Both the position numbers and the translations under genes were made by a program. 64,000 nucleotides of DNA from Streptomyces sp. 549. Its GTDB lineage: Bacteria; Actinomycetota; Actinomycetes; Streptomycetales; Streptomycetaceae. The stretch covers positions 310,001 to 374,000 of the forward strand of contig NZ_JASKMT010000002.1 in NCBI RefSeq assembly GCF_030124175.1, read 5' to 3'. The notes below the pieces were generated by a model. The model was not told where the DNA came from. It searched no databases and was given only the letters and a program-made list of their open reading frames with translations. Shown in pieces: positions 15,496 through 28,649 of the stretch (position 1 is the stretch's first letter; each line of letters begins with the position of its first letter).

Positions 15496-16198
15496 GCCTC
15501 GTCCAACCCTCGATGACGGGTGCGATCTTCCCGAACGCCCCGGCCAGCGCGTCCAGCGCGTCCGGGATGCGCCAGGCTGCGCGGTCCCTGGGCCCGACCG
15601 GGTTGGACACCGCCCGCACCTCCAGCACGGGCACGCCCGACGCGGCGGCGGCCTGGGCGACGCCGAACCCCTCCATCGCCTCGGCGACGGCCCCGGGATG
15701 ACGGGCCGCCAGCTCGGCGGCGCGGGCGGCGGTGCCGGTCACGGTGGAGACGGTGAGGACCGGGCCGAGCACGGCCCGGAGCCGGTCGGCGACCGCGCGG
15801 GCCAGGTCGCCCGGCACGTGCACCGTGTCGGTGCCGAACCCGAGCGCGGCGACCGAGCGGAAACCGTCGGGCGTGTCGGCGCCCAGGTCGGCGGCGACGA
15901 TCGTGGAGGCCACCACCAGGTCCGGCGGTTGCACGGGCGCGAACCCGCCGCCGATACCGGCGGACACCACCAGCGCGTACGGCCGCCCGGCCAGGGCGGC
16001 CGAGGTCAGCTCGGCGGCGGTGGCGGCAGCCGCGGCGGCCGGGCCCACTCCGGCCGCAAGCACCGTCGGGCGGCCCTCACCCGAGCCCGGTCCGGAGTCT
16101 GGGTCCGGGCCCCGACCGAAGTCGGAGCCGCAGGCGGCGAGGCCGGCGAGCACCGCGTCCCGCTCGGGCGGGACGGCGGTGACGATCAGCGCGCGCAC
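15488..16198 (-). CDS. mqnB: Futalosine hydrolase (MqnB)
   Basis: 236 aa. It removes hypoxanthine from futalosine, the step that supplies dehypoxanthine futalosine in the menaquinone pathway. The nucleoside-phosphorylase fold is visible in V-V-S-A-G-I-G-G-G-F (near 98), E-A-M-E-G-F-G-V-A (near 178, substrate-binding M-E) and V-R-A-V-S-N-P-V-G (near 200, the S-N and catalytic region). It overlaps mqnD by 8 nt and starts 20 nt after the DUF2771 gene. A Gly/Ser/Pro-rich insert lies at about 28-42. Confidence 0.92.
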   Translation of the reverse strand: MRALIVTAVPPERDAVLAGLAACGSDFGRGPDPDSGPGSGEGRPTVLAAGVGPAAAAAATAAELTSAALAGRPYALVVSAGIGGGFAPVQPPDLVVASTIVAADLGADTPDGFRSVAALGFGTDTVHVPGDLARAVADRLRAVLGPVLTVSTVTGTAARAAELAARHPGAVAEAMEGFGVAQAAAASGVPVLEVRAVSNPVGPRDRAAWRIPDALDALAGAFGKIAPVIEGWTRHG

Positions 16199-16217
16199 GG
16201 CGGACCGGTCCGGTGGC

Positions 16218-16712
16218 TCAGTTGTTCTTGAGCTCGATGTTCCAGACGCCCTTGTAGTTGTCGCCGTCCACCTGGACGATGCTCACGTTGACCGACGACG
16301 CCTGCTCCTGGCCGCCCATCGGGTCCTGCCGGCTGAAGAACGCGTCGCTCGGGAAGCTGCGGTAGGTCTTGGTGATCGGCTCGATCGCCTGCTGGCCGTT
16401 GAGGAAGAGCACCCAGCCGGTCTCGGCGATCTCCGGGTCGACGCCGAGGCGGAGCATGTCACCCTCGCCGACCGTCAGGGAGCGGGTGGGCTTCTGCTTG
16501 GTGCAGTCCGCGATCCGCTTCTCGCTGAGCTTCTTGCCGTGGTCGTAGCAGGCCGCTTCCGTCGACACCGACGTCGAACCGGCCACCATGGTGGCCCGGG
16601 GCGTCGGCTTCTCGCAGGCGGACAGGGCGACAAGCCCGAGGGTGACGGCGCCGGCGGCGACGGCGGTGCGGGCGGCGCGGCGGCCCCGGCCTCCTGAGAG
16701 CATGCTGGTCAT
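16218..16712 (-). CDS. DUF2771 lipoprotein
   Basis: 164 aa. A basic N-terminus (R-G-R-R-A-A-R), a hydrophobic stretch and lipobox L-S-A-C (Cys33) mark it as an exported lipoprotein. The remainder matches the actinobacterial DUF2771 family, with two Cys (A-A-C-Y, A-D-C-T) that could pair. Function unknown. It sits 20 nt before mqnB on the same strand and is probably co-transcribed with it. It is also only 26 nt from the end of the MFS gene, so the MFS gene may head the whole minus-strand run. Confidence 0.85.
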   Translation of the reverse strand: MTSMLSGGRGRRAARTAVAAGAVTLGLVALSACEKPTPRATMVAGSTSVSTEAACYDHGKKLSEKRIADCTKQKPTRSLTVGEGDMLRLGVDPEIAETGWVLFLNGQQAIEPITKTYRSFPSDAFFSRQDPMGGQEQASSVNVSIVQVDGDNYKGVWNIELKNN

Positions 16713-16738
16713 GCACGCAGGCTACCGCTCCGCGTCCG

Positions 16739-18088
16739 TCAGGCGACGCGGGGGTGCGGCGTGCCGCGCCGCGCGGACACCAGCAGGCCCCGGACGGAGG
16801 CGATCGCCCCCGCCAGCAGGATGCCCGCGCCGACCGCCATGCCCAGCGTGCCGAGCAGCGGGAGGCAGATGCCGACGGCCCCGCCGACCACCCACGACAT
16901 CTGCATCAGCGTCTCCGAGCGGGCGAACGCCGAGGTGCGCACGTCCTCCGGCACGTCCCGCTGGATGAGCGCGTCCAGCGACAGCTTGGCCAGCGCCTGG
17001 CAGATGCCCGCCACGGCGGCGACGGCCGTCACGGTGACGGCGCTGTAGGCGACGGCGGCGGCGACGGACGCGGTCAGGGACAGGCCCAGCACCACCGCGA
17101 TGATCACTTCGGGGCCGCGGGCCTTCAGCCAGGCGCCCGTGGCGGTGCCCAGCGCGTTGCCGGCGCCCGCCGCGACCACCACCATGCCCAGCGAGTACGC
17201 GGCGTTCATGCCCTCGAAGGGGTGCTCGCGCAGCATGAACGCCAGGAAGAACGTGAGAAAGCCGGACAGGGCCCGGATGGAGGAGTTGGCCACCAGCGCG
17301 TTCAGCACCGACATGCCGACCGTGCGCAGCCCCGGGCGGCGGGCCCGGCGGTCGTGCCCGGGGGTGTGCCGGGCCACCCACGGCTCCGGCTCGCCCGCTG
17401 CCGCCGCCAGCCGGGCCTTGCGCTCACCCTTCGCCGAGTCCACGTCGTGGGAGAGGCTGAAGGACAGGAAGGTGCCGACGATGAAGATCAAAAAAGCGCC
17501 GTACAGCGGCCACTGCGGGCCGAGTTGGTGCAGACCGGCTGCCACCGGCGCCGCGGCGCCGGTGGCCAGCAGACCGGCGAGTGTCACCCGGGAGTTGGCC
17601 TTGACCAGCGAGATGCGTGGTGGCAGCAGGCGTGGCACCACCGCCGAGCGGACGATGTTGTAGGCCTTCGACGCGACCAGCACGCCCAGCGCCGCCGGAT
17701 ACAGCTCCAGCCCGCCGTCGCCGACCGCGCCGGACAGCGCAAGCGCCAGCAGGGCCCTGGCCAGCATCGCCCCGGCCATCGCGGCCCGCCGGCCGTGCGG
17801 GATGCGGTCCAGCAGCGGGCCGATGACCGGCGCGAGCAGCGCGAAGGGCGCCAGCGTCACCGCCAGGTACAGCGCGACGCGCCCGCGCGCCTCGTCGGTG
17901 GGCACGGCGAAGAAGATGGTCGAGGCCAGCGCCACGGTGATCATCATGTCGCCCGCGGAGTTCACCGCGTGCAGCTCGATGAGCCGGCCCAGGCCCGTCT
18001 CCCCGGCGCCCTGGGCGTGTGTCGCCCGCCGGATGCGGCGGGCGACCGCGGTGGGCGGCCTGCGCACCGCATGGCCCAGCCCCCGCAT
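16739..18088 (-). CDS. MFS transporter
   Basis: 449 aa with about 12 hydrophobic helices and a charged central loop of ~55 residues (K-G-E-R-K-A-R-L ... H-D-R-R-A-R-R-P). Typical MFS marks: D-R-I-P-H-G-R-R in the helix 2-3 loop and duplicated helix bundles. Substrate unknown. I chose ATG 18088, preceded by GAAGG, because the first helix begins about 45 residues later after a basic stretch; an open frame upstream to 19177 overlaps the DUF3027 gene and is not coding. Divergent from DUF3027 and likely first gene of the run MFS-DUF2771-mqnB-mqnD. Confidence 0.85.
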   Translation of the reverse strand: MRGLGHAVRRPPTAVARRIRRATHAQGAGETGLGRLIELHAVNSAGDMMITVALASTIFFAVPTDEARGRVALYLAVTLAPFALLAPVIGPLLDRIPHGRRAAMAGAMLARALLALALSGAVGDGGLELYPAALGVLVASKAYNIVRSAVVPRLLPPRISLVKANSRVTLAGLLATGAAAPVAAGLHQLGPQWPLYGAFLIFIVGTFLSFSLSHDVDSAKGERKARLAAAAGEPEPWVARHTPGHDRRARRPGLRTVGMSVLNALVANSSIRALSGFLTFFLAFMLREHPFEGMNAAYSLGMVVVAAGAGNALGTATGAWLKARGPEVIIAVVLGLSLTASVAAAVAYSAVTVTAVAAVAGICQALAKLSLDALIQRDVPEDVRTSAFARSETLMQMSWVVGGAVGICLPLLGTLGMAVGAGILLAGAIASVRGLLVSARRGTPHPRVA

Positions 18089-18373
18089 GACGCTTCGCCT
18101 TCGTCCGGGTTCCCGTTCCGTCAACCTGGTTGCACCCACCTGGTTCAGTCTGCCCCAGCGAAGCACGCTTACCCGGCAGCCCCACCGGACCGGCCCGGAC
18201 GCACCGGCGCCCCGGTGGGGTAGCGTGGGAGCGCAGTGCGCCCCGTACGGTCCTTGCACCGGGGAGGCGGACGTCGCAGCGGCCCGTCGGTCCGCTCCGT
18301 CCCCGGTCCCCTCGGCAGGCCGGGCCCCGCGATGGCGCGCCCCCGCGACACGGCGTAGGAGAAAACGATTCTT

Positions 18374-19336
18374 GTGAGTGCTGCGATGCGAAGCCGTACC
18401 CCTGACCGGCTGTGCGCCGAGGCAGTCGAACTGGCCCGGGAGGCGGCGGTCGAGGCCGCGCACCCCCGGCCGGTCGGCGAGCACCTGGGCACGGTCGTTG
18501 ACGGTGATCGGGTCGTGACCCACCTCTTCGCGTGCCGGGAGCCCGGCTACCGCGGCTGGCACTGGGCGGTGACCGTCGCCCGCGCCTCCCGCGCGAAGCT
18601 CGTCACCGTCGACGAGACGGTGCTGCTGCCGGGGACCGACGCGCTGCTCGCCCCGCAGTGGCTGCCCTGGAGTGAGCGGCTGCGGCCCGGCGACATGGGC
18701 CCCGGCGACCTGCTGCCCGCCGACGCCGACGACCTGCGCCTGGAGCCCGGCTTCTCCGGCGAGGACGCGCCGCCGCCCAACTCGCCGCTCGCCGCTGACG
18801 AGGAGGAGCCGCCGCTGCCGCGCCCCGCTGAGCTGGGCGCGATCGCCGACGAGCTGGGCATGGGACGGCCCCGCGTGCTGTCGCGCTTCGGCCTGCACAC
18901 CGCGGCCGACCGCTGGGAGGAGGAGTTCGGGCCGAAGGCGCAGATGGCGCAGTCCGCACCCGCCTCCTGCATGAGCTGCGGCTTCCTGGTGCCGCTGACG
19001 GGCTCGCTGCGGCAGGCGTTCGGCGTGTGCGCCAACGAGTACGCCCCGGCCGACGGCCGGGTGGTGTCCCTCGCCTACGGCTGCGGCGCGCACTCCGAGG
19101 CCGCCGTCATGCCCAAGCCGGTGCGCCCCCCCGAGCCGGTCGTCGACGAGAACCGGGTCGACGCCATGCCCCTGCACGACCCGCCGCCGGCCACCGACGA
19201 GGATGCCGACGGGGCCGGGAACGGACCCGACGGGTCCGGTGACAAGGCCGGTGGCCGTTCCGGTGGCGAGTCCACGGACGGCGATTCCGGCTCCACGTCC
19301 GCGCCCGGCCCCGACGGCGGCCCCGCCACCGGCTGA
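18374..19336 (+). CDS. DUF3027 domain-containing protein
   Basis: 320 aa. Residues 8-245 match the actinobacterial DUF3027 family: L-C-A-E-A-V-E-L-A-R-E-A-A near the start, G-W-H-W-A-V-T-V, then C-M-S-C-G-F (near 198), C-A-N-E-Y and Y-G-C-G-A-H-S-E. These cysteines and histidine suggest a metal site. Residues 260-320 are an acidic Gly/Ser/Asp tail. Function unknown but the gene is widely conserved in Streptomyces. GTG 18374 has AGGAG about 12 nt upstream; ATG 18386 is an alternative. Confidence 0.85.
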   Translation: MSAAMRSRTPDRLCAEAVELAREAAVEAAHPRPVGEHLGTVVDGDRVVTHLFACREPGYRGWHWAVTVARASRAKLVTVDETVLLPGTDALLAPQWLPWSERLRPGDMGPGDLLPADADDLRLEPGFSGEDAPPPNSPLAADEEEPPLPRPAELGAIADELGMGRPRVLSRFGLHTAADRWEEEFGPKAQMAQSAPASCMSCGFLVPLTGSLRQAFGVCANEYAPADGRVVSLAYGCGAHSEAAVMPKPVRPPEPVVDENRVDAMPLHDPPPATDEDADGAGNGPDGSGDKAGGRSGGESTDGDSGSTSAPGPDGGPATG

Positions 19337-19502
19337 CGGCTGGACGCCGACGACCGCGCGCTGGCCCGCTTGGCAACCGCCGACTGCCGGCTGGCCGCGC
19401 CCACTCGGCGTGGGCCCGCCCCCCAGGGCGGCTCGGGCCGCGCCGGGAGGCCGGACCGGGGCGGCGGGGCGCGTGGGGTGCCCCGGGCGGTAGCGTCACC
19501 GC

Positions 19503-23949
<4,447 letters not shown>

Positions 23950-23984
23950 CCTTTCCGGCACCGTCGTCCCGGCGGTCCGCGTCC

Positions 23985-24015
23985 GCAGGCCCGGCAGCAC
24001 CGCTGCCGGGCCTGC
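23985..24015 (+). terminator. serC terminator
   Basis: Perfect 13-bp stem GCAGGCCCGGCAG (23985-23997) / CTGCCGGGCCTGC (24003-24015) with a 5-nt loop, 36 nt after the serC stop codon. Confidence 0.75.
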
Positions 24016-24123
24016 GGCGTTCGCACCCCGGCCCCGCAGCGCCGGTGCGGGGCGGGGCCCCAGCGGCGGCGCCGGTGTTCTTACCGGTGTTTTGCCTGTT
24101 GCCGGTCGGGTACCCGCCCCCGC

Positions 24124-24516
24124 ATGGCTACTCCGACGACAGGACTTGCGAACTTCGCATCCGAGAAGCGGGTGCGTCTGACCACCTACGGCCGCGACGG
24201 GACGCCGCAGGGTTACACCAGCAATCTCGCAGTCGAAGGTGACCGGGCCTACTTCCGGACGTACAGCCGCGCGGAGAAGAACGCGCGCCTGGACCGCTAC
24301 CCGGAGGTCGAGATCGTGCCCGCCACGATGGACGGCGTTCCCGCAGGAGCCCCGCTGAAGGCCCGCGTGCGGCGCCTGGACGGTCAGGAGTCGCAGCACG
24401 CCGCCCGCAGACTGGCCCGCAAGCACCCCCTGATGCAGGGCGTGCTGGTGCCGCTCGGCTATGCGCTGAAGTTCGACCGCCCCGTGCACTACGAGCTGCG
24501 CCTGATCGGCGAGTAA
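24124..24516 (+). CDS. PPOX-class F420-dependent oxidoreductase
   Basis: 130 aa split-barrel protein. The opening F-A-S-E-K-R-V-R-L-T-T-Y-G-R-D-G-T-P and the later A-Y-F-R-T-Y-S-R-A-E-K-N-A-R-L are typical of the short actinobacterial FDOR-B proteins that bind deazaflavin F420, or in some members heme or biliverdin. Cofactor and substrate cannot be assigned from sequence. ATG 24124 has no clear ribosome site. Not linked to an F420 biosynthesis gene here. Confidence 0.85.
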   Translation: MATPTTGLANFASEKRVRLTTYGRDGTPQGYTSNLAVEGDRAYFRTYSRAEKNARLDRYPEVEIVPATMDGVPAGAPLKARVRRLDGQESQHAARRLARKHPLMQGVLVPLGYALKFDRPVHYELRLIGE

Positions 24517-24520
24517 CGGC

Positions 24521-24536
24521 CCCCGTCCTCACGGGG
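24521..24536. terminator. Short hairpin between convergent genes
   Basis: CCCCGT (24521-24526) and ACGGGG (24531-24536), loop CCTC, in the 30-bp gap between the PPOX gene and the minus-strand membrane gene. A modest bidirectional terminator. Confidence 0.4.
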
Positions 24537-24546
24537 TCCCGGACGG

Positions 24547-24861
24547 CTACAGATCTCCGTTGAGCCACATGGGGATCGTGAGGACGATCCACATGGCGGC
24601 GAAGATCCAGTCGAAGCCGGACGTCCAGCGGCGCAGCGCGGTGCGGGTGACGGCGACGATGACCAGGACCCCCGCTCCGGCTGCCCAGTGCAGGAGCCGG
24701 CCGACGGCGGCCAGGGTGTCGTTGCCGCGAGCGTCCGCGACGAACAGCAGCAGGAAGCCGATGACCGCGAACAGGAGCACGGAGCCGAATGCGGTTTCGG
24801 TGCGGTTCCCGGGCGACAGCTCGGCCGGCGCGCTGGGCGAGGGGGGTTCGGAGGAGGTCAT
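24547..24861 (-). CDS. Small membrane protein, three helices
   Basis: 104 aa. A Ser/Pro-rich N-terminus precedes hydrophobic segments at about 24-43 (S-V-L-L-F-A-V-I-G-F-L-L-L-F-V), 53-72 and 83-99. The C-terminal W-I-F-A-A-M-W-I-V-L-T-I-P-M-W-L recalls small DUF-type membrane proteins but I do not recognise a named family. ATG 24861 has AGGGA at about 8 nt; an upstream open extension is compositionally non-coding. Confidence 0.6.
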   Translation of the reverse strand: MTSSEPPSPSAPAELSPGNRTETAFGSVLLFAVIGFLLLFVADARGNDTLAAVGRLLHWAAGAGVLVIVAVTRTALRRWTSGFDWIFAAMWIVLTIPMWLNGDL

Positions 24862-25164
24862 GCGGGCTTCCCTGGATACGACGGCGGTGCCGTCGGCGGC
24901 AGCCCGCAGATCCGCCTGAGCGCCCGAGCCTAGCTGGGCAGGGAACTCCGTGGACTCCGGCGGGCTACGGCCGCTTGCACGCCCGCCCTGGTCAGTGGCG
25001 GGTGCCGTCAATCCTGGTTGCCGGGTATACGCAGGTCAACGCGGTTTCTGGTCAGGCGTGCGGCGGCGAGTGGCGGAAACGCCGTCGCGGTGAAGAGCCG
25101 AAGGAGGAGAGGCTCGGCCGCGAACGTGGTGCGGGAGCCACCAACGCCCTTCGGCCGCGGGCGG

Positions 25165-26208
25165 TCAGGCGCGGCGGCGGAACAGCTTGCGCAGGCCGAG
25201 CCAGGCGCCGACCGCCACCGCGACGATGACCGCGCCCTTGAGGGCGCTGCCCTGGCCCGCGGAGTCCTCCGCTCCCGAGTCCTGACCGCCGTCGCCGCGG
25301 CCGTCCGCCTTGCCGCCGTCCCCGCCGCTCCCGTTGCCGTTCCCGTCCTTCTCGGCCACGTCCTCGGGCAGCAGGTCGCCGGACAGCTCCACCGGGCGCA
25401 CCTCGCTGCGTTCGCCCTCGGTGCCGAACATCAGCGTGCGGCCGTCCGGGGTGAAGGTGACCGATTCGCCCTGCCGCTGGATCGGCACCTGGAGGCGGTC
25501 GATTCGCTCGGGGCGGCCGTCCTGCCAGTCGTACATGATGCCGCCGAAGTAGCCGCGGACCGCGAGACGGCTGCCGTCGGGCGAGAACGCCGCGTCGGTC
25601 GCCCACAGGTCGATCTCCGCGATCCGCTCGAAGGTGTTCACGCCTTCGGTGGTCAGCTTCTCCGGCCCGCGGTACAGGCCGTCGCCGTCCTCGTGCTTGC
25701 CCACGATGTAGACCCGGCCGGTCTTCGGGTGCACGGCCAGCGACTCGGCGTCGCGCGGCCCGTCGGAGTAGCGGACGGTGAACCGGGTGGGGGTGAGCGT
25801 CTGGTCGGCGAGCTTCTCGGGTTCGGGGAAGCGGAAGATCCACACCTCGGGCCAGGTGCCGCCTAGGTTGTCGCCGATGTCGGCCACGTAGACGTTGCCG
25901 TCGGGGCCGATCGAGATCGCCTCGACGTCGCGTCCCTCGAAGCCGCTCAGCGTGACGGTGGCGACCGTCCGGCCGGTGCGGCTGTCCACCGCGTAGACGT
26001 TGAACGGCGTGTAGCCGCTGTCGTTGTGCGTCCAGTAGACGCCTTCGTGGAGGCGGCTCGCGGCCAGCCCGCTGGACTCCACGATCCGCGGGTCCTCGAT
26101 GGTGAACGGCTCAGGGCCGTCCGCCGCCACCGCTGCCCCGGCCGTCCCGGTGACCGCCCCCGCCGCCAGGACCAGAGCCGCACCCGCCGCACACACACCC
26201 ATTCGCAT
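25165..26208 (-). CDS. Secreted beta-propeller-like protein with C-terminal membrane anchor
   Basis: 347 aa. Signal peptide at 1-29 (A-A-G-A-A-L-V-L-A-A-G, cleavage after A-V-A-A). Residues 30-280 are repeated beta-strand units (G-R-D-V-E-A-I-S-I-G-P-D-G-N-V-Y; D-A-A-F-S-P-D-G-S-R-L-A; V-T-F-T-P-D-G-R-T-L-M-F) typical of WD40/YncE-like propellers. Residues 285-322 are a Gly/Asp/Lys-rich stalk, followed by a hydrophobic helix (A-V-I-V-A-V-A-V-G-A-W-L-G-L) and a basic end (R-K-L-F-R-R-R-A). This makes it a cell-surface protein; substrate unknown. ATG 26208 has TTGGGGG upstream. No catalytic motif seen. Confidence 0.75.
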   Translation of the reverse strand: MRMGVCAAGAALVLAAGAVTGTAGAAVAADGPEPFTIEDPRIVESSGLAASRLHEGVYWTHNDSGYTPFNVYAVDSRTGRTVATVTLSGFEGRDVEAISIGPDGNVYVADIGDNLGGTWPEVWIFRFPEPEKLADQTLTPTRFTVRYSDGPRDAESLAVHPKTGRVYIVGKHEDGDGLYRGPEKLTTEGVNTFERIAEIDLWATDAAFSPDGSRLAVRGYFGGIMYDWQDGRPERIDRLQVPIQRQGESVTFTPDGRTLMFGTEGERSEVRPVELSGDLLPEDVAEKDGNGNGSGGDGGKADGRGDGGQDSGAEDSAGQGSALKGAVIVAVAVGAWLGLRKLFRRRA

Positions 26209-26293
26209 GCCCCCAAGCCTGCCACCCGCTTCCCCGGCCTCGGTGACCGGCATCACGTCGCCGGGAGGGTGCCGGGTCCGTCAGGATGTCGTG

Positions 26294-26968
26294 GTGCGGA
26301 TGATGTGTGTGGGCGACTCGATGACGATCGGCAGCGCGGGCGACTTCACGTGGCGCTACCGCCTGTGGCAGCACTACGGCCGCACCTTCGGTGGGCCGTT
26401 CCGCCTGGTGGGTCCGCGGACCGCGCTGTACGAGGACTCGCAGGAGTACGGCGATCCGGCGTTCCCGGAGAAGGCCCGCGGGCACCTCGCCGGGTGGGGC
26501 GAGGGCTTCCACCACATGGCGCCGCTCGTCGAGGACGCCGTGCGACGGCACCGCCCCGACACGCTGCTGGTGTCGCTCGGCCTCATCGACCTCGGCTTCT
26601 ACACCGACGCCGAGCAGACCGCCGCGAACGTCGAACGGTTCCTGACCGCCGCCCGGGCGGCGGCGCCGCGCATCCGCGCGGTGCTGCTGCCGGTGATACC
26701 CAACGTGCGGGCGGCGGGCGATCCGCTGTTCGCGGCCGAGTGCGACCGGTTCAACGTGCTGCTGGCCAAGACCGTCGCCGACCTGGACACCCCGCTGTCA
26801 CCGCTGCTGCTGGCGTCCGCGCCCGCCGACTTCCGCACCGACCGCGACACCTACGACGGCACGCACCCCTCACCCAGCGGCGAGCACCTGCTCGCGGCGG
26901 CCTTCGTCGACGCCATGTACCAGGCCTGGGACGTCGCCGAGCCGTACGAACCGGTCGCCGCCCGGTAG
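26294..26968 (+). CDS. SGNH/GDSL-family hydrolase
   Basis: 224 aa. Block I C-V-G-D-S-M-T-I-G near residue 9 gives the catalytic Ser; block V D-G-T-H-P-S-P-S-G (near 192) gives the Asp-His pair. Block III Asn appears as V-I-P-N-V-R. Family members are esterases or lipases acting on acyl, acetyl or sugar esters. There is no signal peptide with this start, so it is cytosolic. GTG 26294 follows CAGGA; GTG 26291 and ATG 26300 are alternatives, and an upstream open frame overlaps the divergent secreted gene and is not coding. Confidence 0.8.
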   Translation: MRMMCVGDSMTIGSAGDFTWRYRLWQHYGRTFGGPFRLVGPRTALYEDSQEYGDPAFPEKARGHLAGWGEGFHHMAPLVEDAVRRHRPDTLLVSLGLIDLGFYTDAEQTAANVERFLTAARAAAPRIRAVLLPVIPNVRAAGDPLFAAECDRFNVLLAKTVADLDTPLSPLLLASAPADFRTDRDTYDGTHPSPSGEHLLAAAFVDAMYQAWDVAEPYEPVAAR

Positions 26969-27003
26969 CGCCCCGGCGCCGGGCAGAGGCTGGGCGGTGC
27001 CCG

Positions 27004-27657
27004 TCAGGCGGAGACGGCCTGCAGGGGCAGGGCGACGAGGACGTAGGCGAGCAGGGCGCAGACCGCGGCGGCGCCGAGCGTCGTGGCGCGTTCCCGGTGG
27101 GTGCGCGCCATGAGCAGGGGGATGGCGGTGAAGACCGCGAGGCAGGCCCAGGCCTGCGGCGCGTAGCGGAGGTCAAGGGCGTACGTCAGGCCCTCCATGC
27201 CGAACAGCCCGGCGAACGCGGCCAGGGCGGCGACGCGGCGGCGGGTGTCCCGGGAGCTGCGCCACCACAGGCCGGCGACACCGAACAGCGGCCCGGCGAC
27301 CAGCGCCATGCCGAGCCACACCAGCGGGAAGAGCAGACCGCCCGCGCCGCCCCGGACGAACTCGGCGTACCCGTAGTAGCCGAGGACCAGGCCGAGTTCT
27401 GCGCCGGCGCCACCGATCGCCGCTCGCAGGGGCGGGCCCTGGCGGAACAGCAGGGCTCCGGCGGCGAACGCGGCGGCGGCCCACACGGCTCCGGAGTTGG
27501 CGATCTGGTTCCAGGCGCCGGGGAGCCAGCCCTGGGCGAGGTTGGTCAGCACGCCCAGCAGCAGGCCGCCGAGCGTCGCTGCCACCGCCCGGCTCCGCCA
27601 CGGGAGCGGGCCGGCCGTCGGTGCGGCGGCCAGGTGGTCGGGAGCAGTGGTCGTCAT
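27004..27657 (-). CDS. DUF6518 family membrane protein
   Basis: 217 aa with about six hydrophobic helices (first at 27-45, last at 190-212) and short polar loops; it matches the actinobacterial DUF6518 group. Function unknown. ATG 27657 has GGAG six nt upstream, but this lies inside the 3' arm of a stable hairpin (27660-27711). Promoter -10 TATAGT lies at 27714-27719. Translation may therefore be controlled by the leader. Converges with the SGNH hydrolase. Confidence 0.72.
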   Translation of the reverse strand: MTTTAPDHLAAAPTAGPLPWRSRAVAATLGGLLLGVLTNLAQGWLPGAWNQIANSGAVWAAAAFAAGALLFRQGPPLRAAIGGAGAELGLVLGYYGYAEFVRGGAGGLLFPLVWLGMALVAGPLFGVAGLWWRSSRDTRRRVAALAAFAGLFGMEGLTYALDLRYAPQAWACLAVFTAIPLLMARTHRERATTLGAAAVCALLAYVLVALPLQAVSA

Positions 27658-27659
27658 CG

Positions 27660-27711
27660 CCGTCTCCGTGGTCGTGGATGCCGATGCCGCAGCAGCGGCA
27701 CCCGGAGACGG
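27660..27711 (-). promoter_or_regulatory. 5'-leader hairpin covering the ribosome site of the DUF6518 gene
   Basis: On the transcript, CCGTCTCCG (complement of 27703-27711) pairs over 9 bp with CGGAGACGG (complement of 27660-27668). The GGAG Shine-Dalgarno of ATG 27657 lies in the second arm. A nested hairpin (TGCCGC-AGCA-GCGGCA at 27685-27700) lies within the loop. Confidence 0.6.
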
Positions 27712-27713
27712 TG

Positions 27714-27735
27714 ACTATACACTCCGCGTATACAT
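27714..27735 (-). promoter_or_regulatory. Promoter and TATAC-N7-GTATA dyad of the DUF6518 gene
   Basis: TATAC (27716-27720) and GTATA (27728-27732) form a dyad in an AT-rich patch. On the minus strand it includes TATAGT (27714-27719), a good -10 box, placing transcription start near 27707, within the 5' arm of the leader hairpin. A repressor bound to the dyad would block the promoter; the regulator is not identified. Confidence 0.45.
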
Positions 27736-27798
27736 GGGGTGAGTACGCGAGGGTCCAGGGCGGCTGCCCGTGTCCCGGAGTTGCCGCGCACGATGGCG

Positions 27799-28477
27799 TC
27801 AGCCCCTTCCCGGCTCACGTCCACCTTCGGGGGAGCCGGGTCCGGGGCCGGGAAGCGCGGAGAAGCCCATGATGCGGCCTGCTGCGGTGACGGTGATCTC
27901 CAGATGGGCCGGCATCAGGGAACCGTTGGTGTGGCGGCGGTAGGTGAGCACGTACAGCGCACGCTCGCCCGTCTCCCCGGCGACGGTGTCGACGGTCTTC
28001 CGGCTGCCGCGCACGTCCTGGGGAAACCACGCGCGGGCGAAGTCGGTGCCGACCGTGCGGGCCTGCTCACGGCCGAGGTCCCCGGGTTCCCCCTCGCTGT
28101 CGTGGGAGCGCGCCTCCGTGAGCTTCTTGTCAGGCCACCATCCGGAGATCTGCCCGCGGTCTGTCTCCGCCGTGATCAGGGCACGCTCTCCTCGCCACTC
28201 CCGCCGGACGCCGGCCATCTGTGTGCCGGTGCAGAAGGTAGGTGGCGGAGAAGCCGTTGTCGCACGCACCCCTTCCCGCTGTCCCGGCGCTGCCCGGAAG
28301 CAGCGTGACAGCGGCGACGCCGGCCAGGGAGACGGCGAAGACCGTGGGCAGCGCCGAGGGGCGCTCCTGTCTGCGAGCCCTCAACCAGACGGGCAGGGCG
28401 AACAGCGCGGCGAGAAGAAGAAAGGAGACCAGCAGGCCGGGCACGGCCTTGATGGATGCCTCGATCACTGGAAACAC
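27799..28477 (-). pseudogene. VanZ-family protein, decayed
   Basis: GTG 28477 has GGACAAG upstream and opens with a membrane helix, then T-V-F-A-V-S-L-A-G-V-A-A-V-T-L-L-P-G and A-C-D-N-G-F, the typical start of Streptomyces VanZ-like proteins. After about 80 residues the membrane core is missing and the frame degenerates. From about 28215 another frame resumes with I-S-G-W-W-P-D-K-K-L-T-E and A-R-A-W-F-P-Q-D-V, then V-L-T-Y-R-R-H-T-N-G-S-L-M-P, which I recall as the C-terminal domain of the same family. So there is an internal deletion plus a frameshift, and the end also looks truncated. VanZ proteins are linked to glycopeptide tolerance in some species. Confidence 0.5.
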
Positions 28478-28649
28478 CTTGTCCGGAACCGGAGGGCTCA
28501 GAGCCGTCGGGAGCCAGCCCGTCCGCGAGCCGTCGGCTACTCAGTAGAACCGGAACCTAAGCGATCTTTCGGAACGGAGGAAAGACCTCCGTTCCGACGC
28601 CTCGCTCATGCATGGCTCACGCCTCGCTCACGCCTCCGTCACGCAAAGC

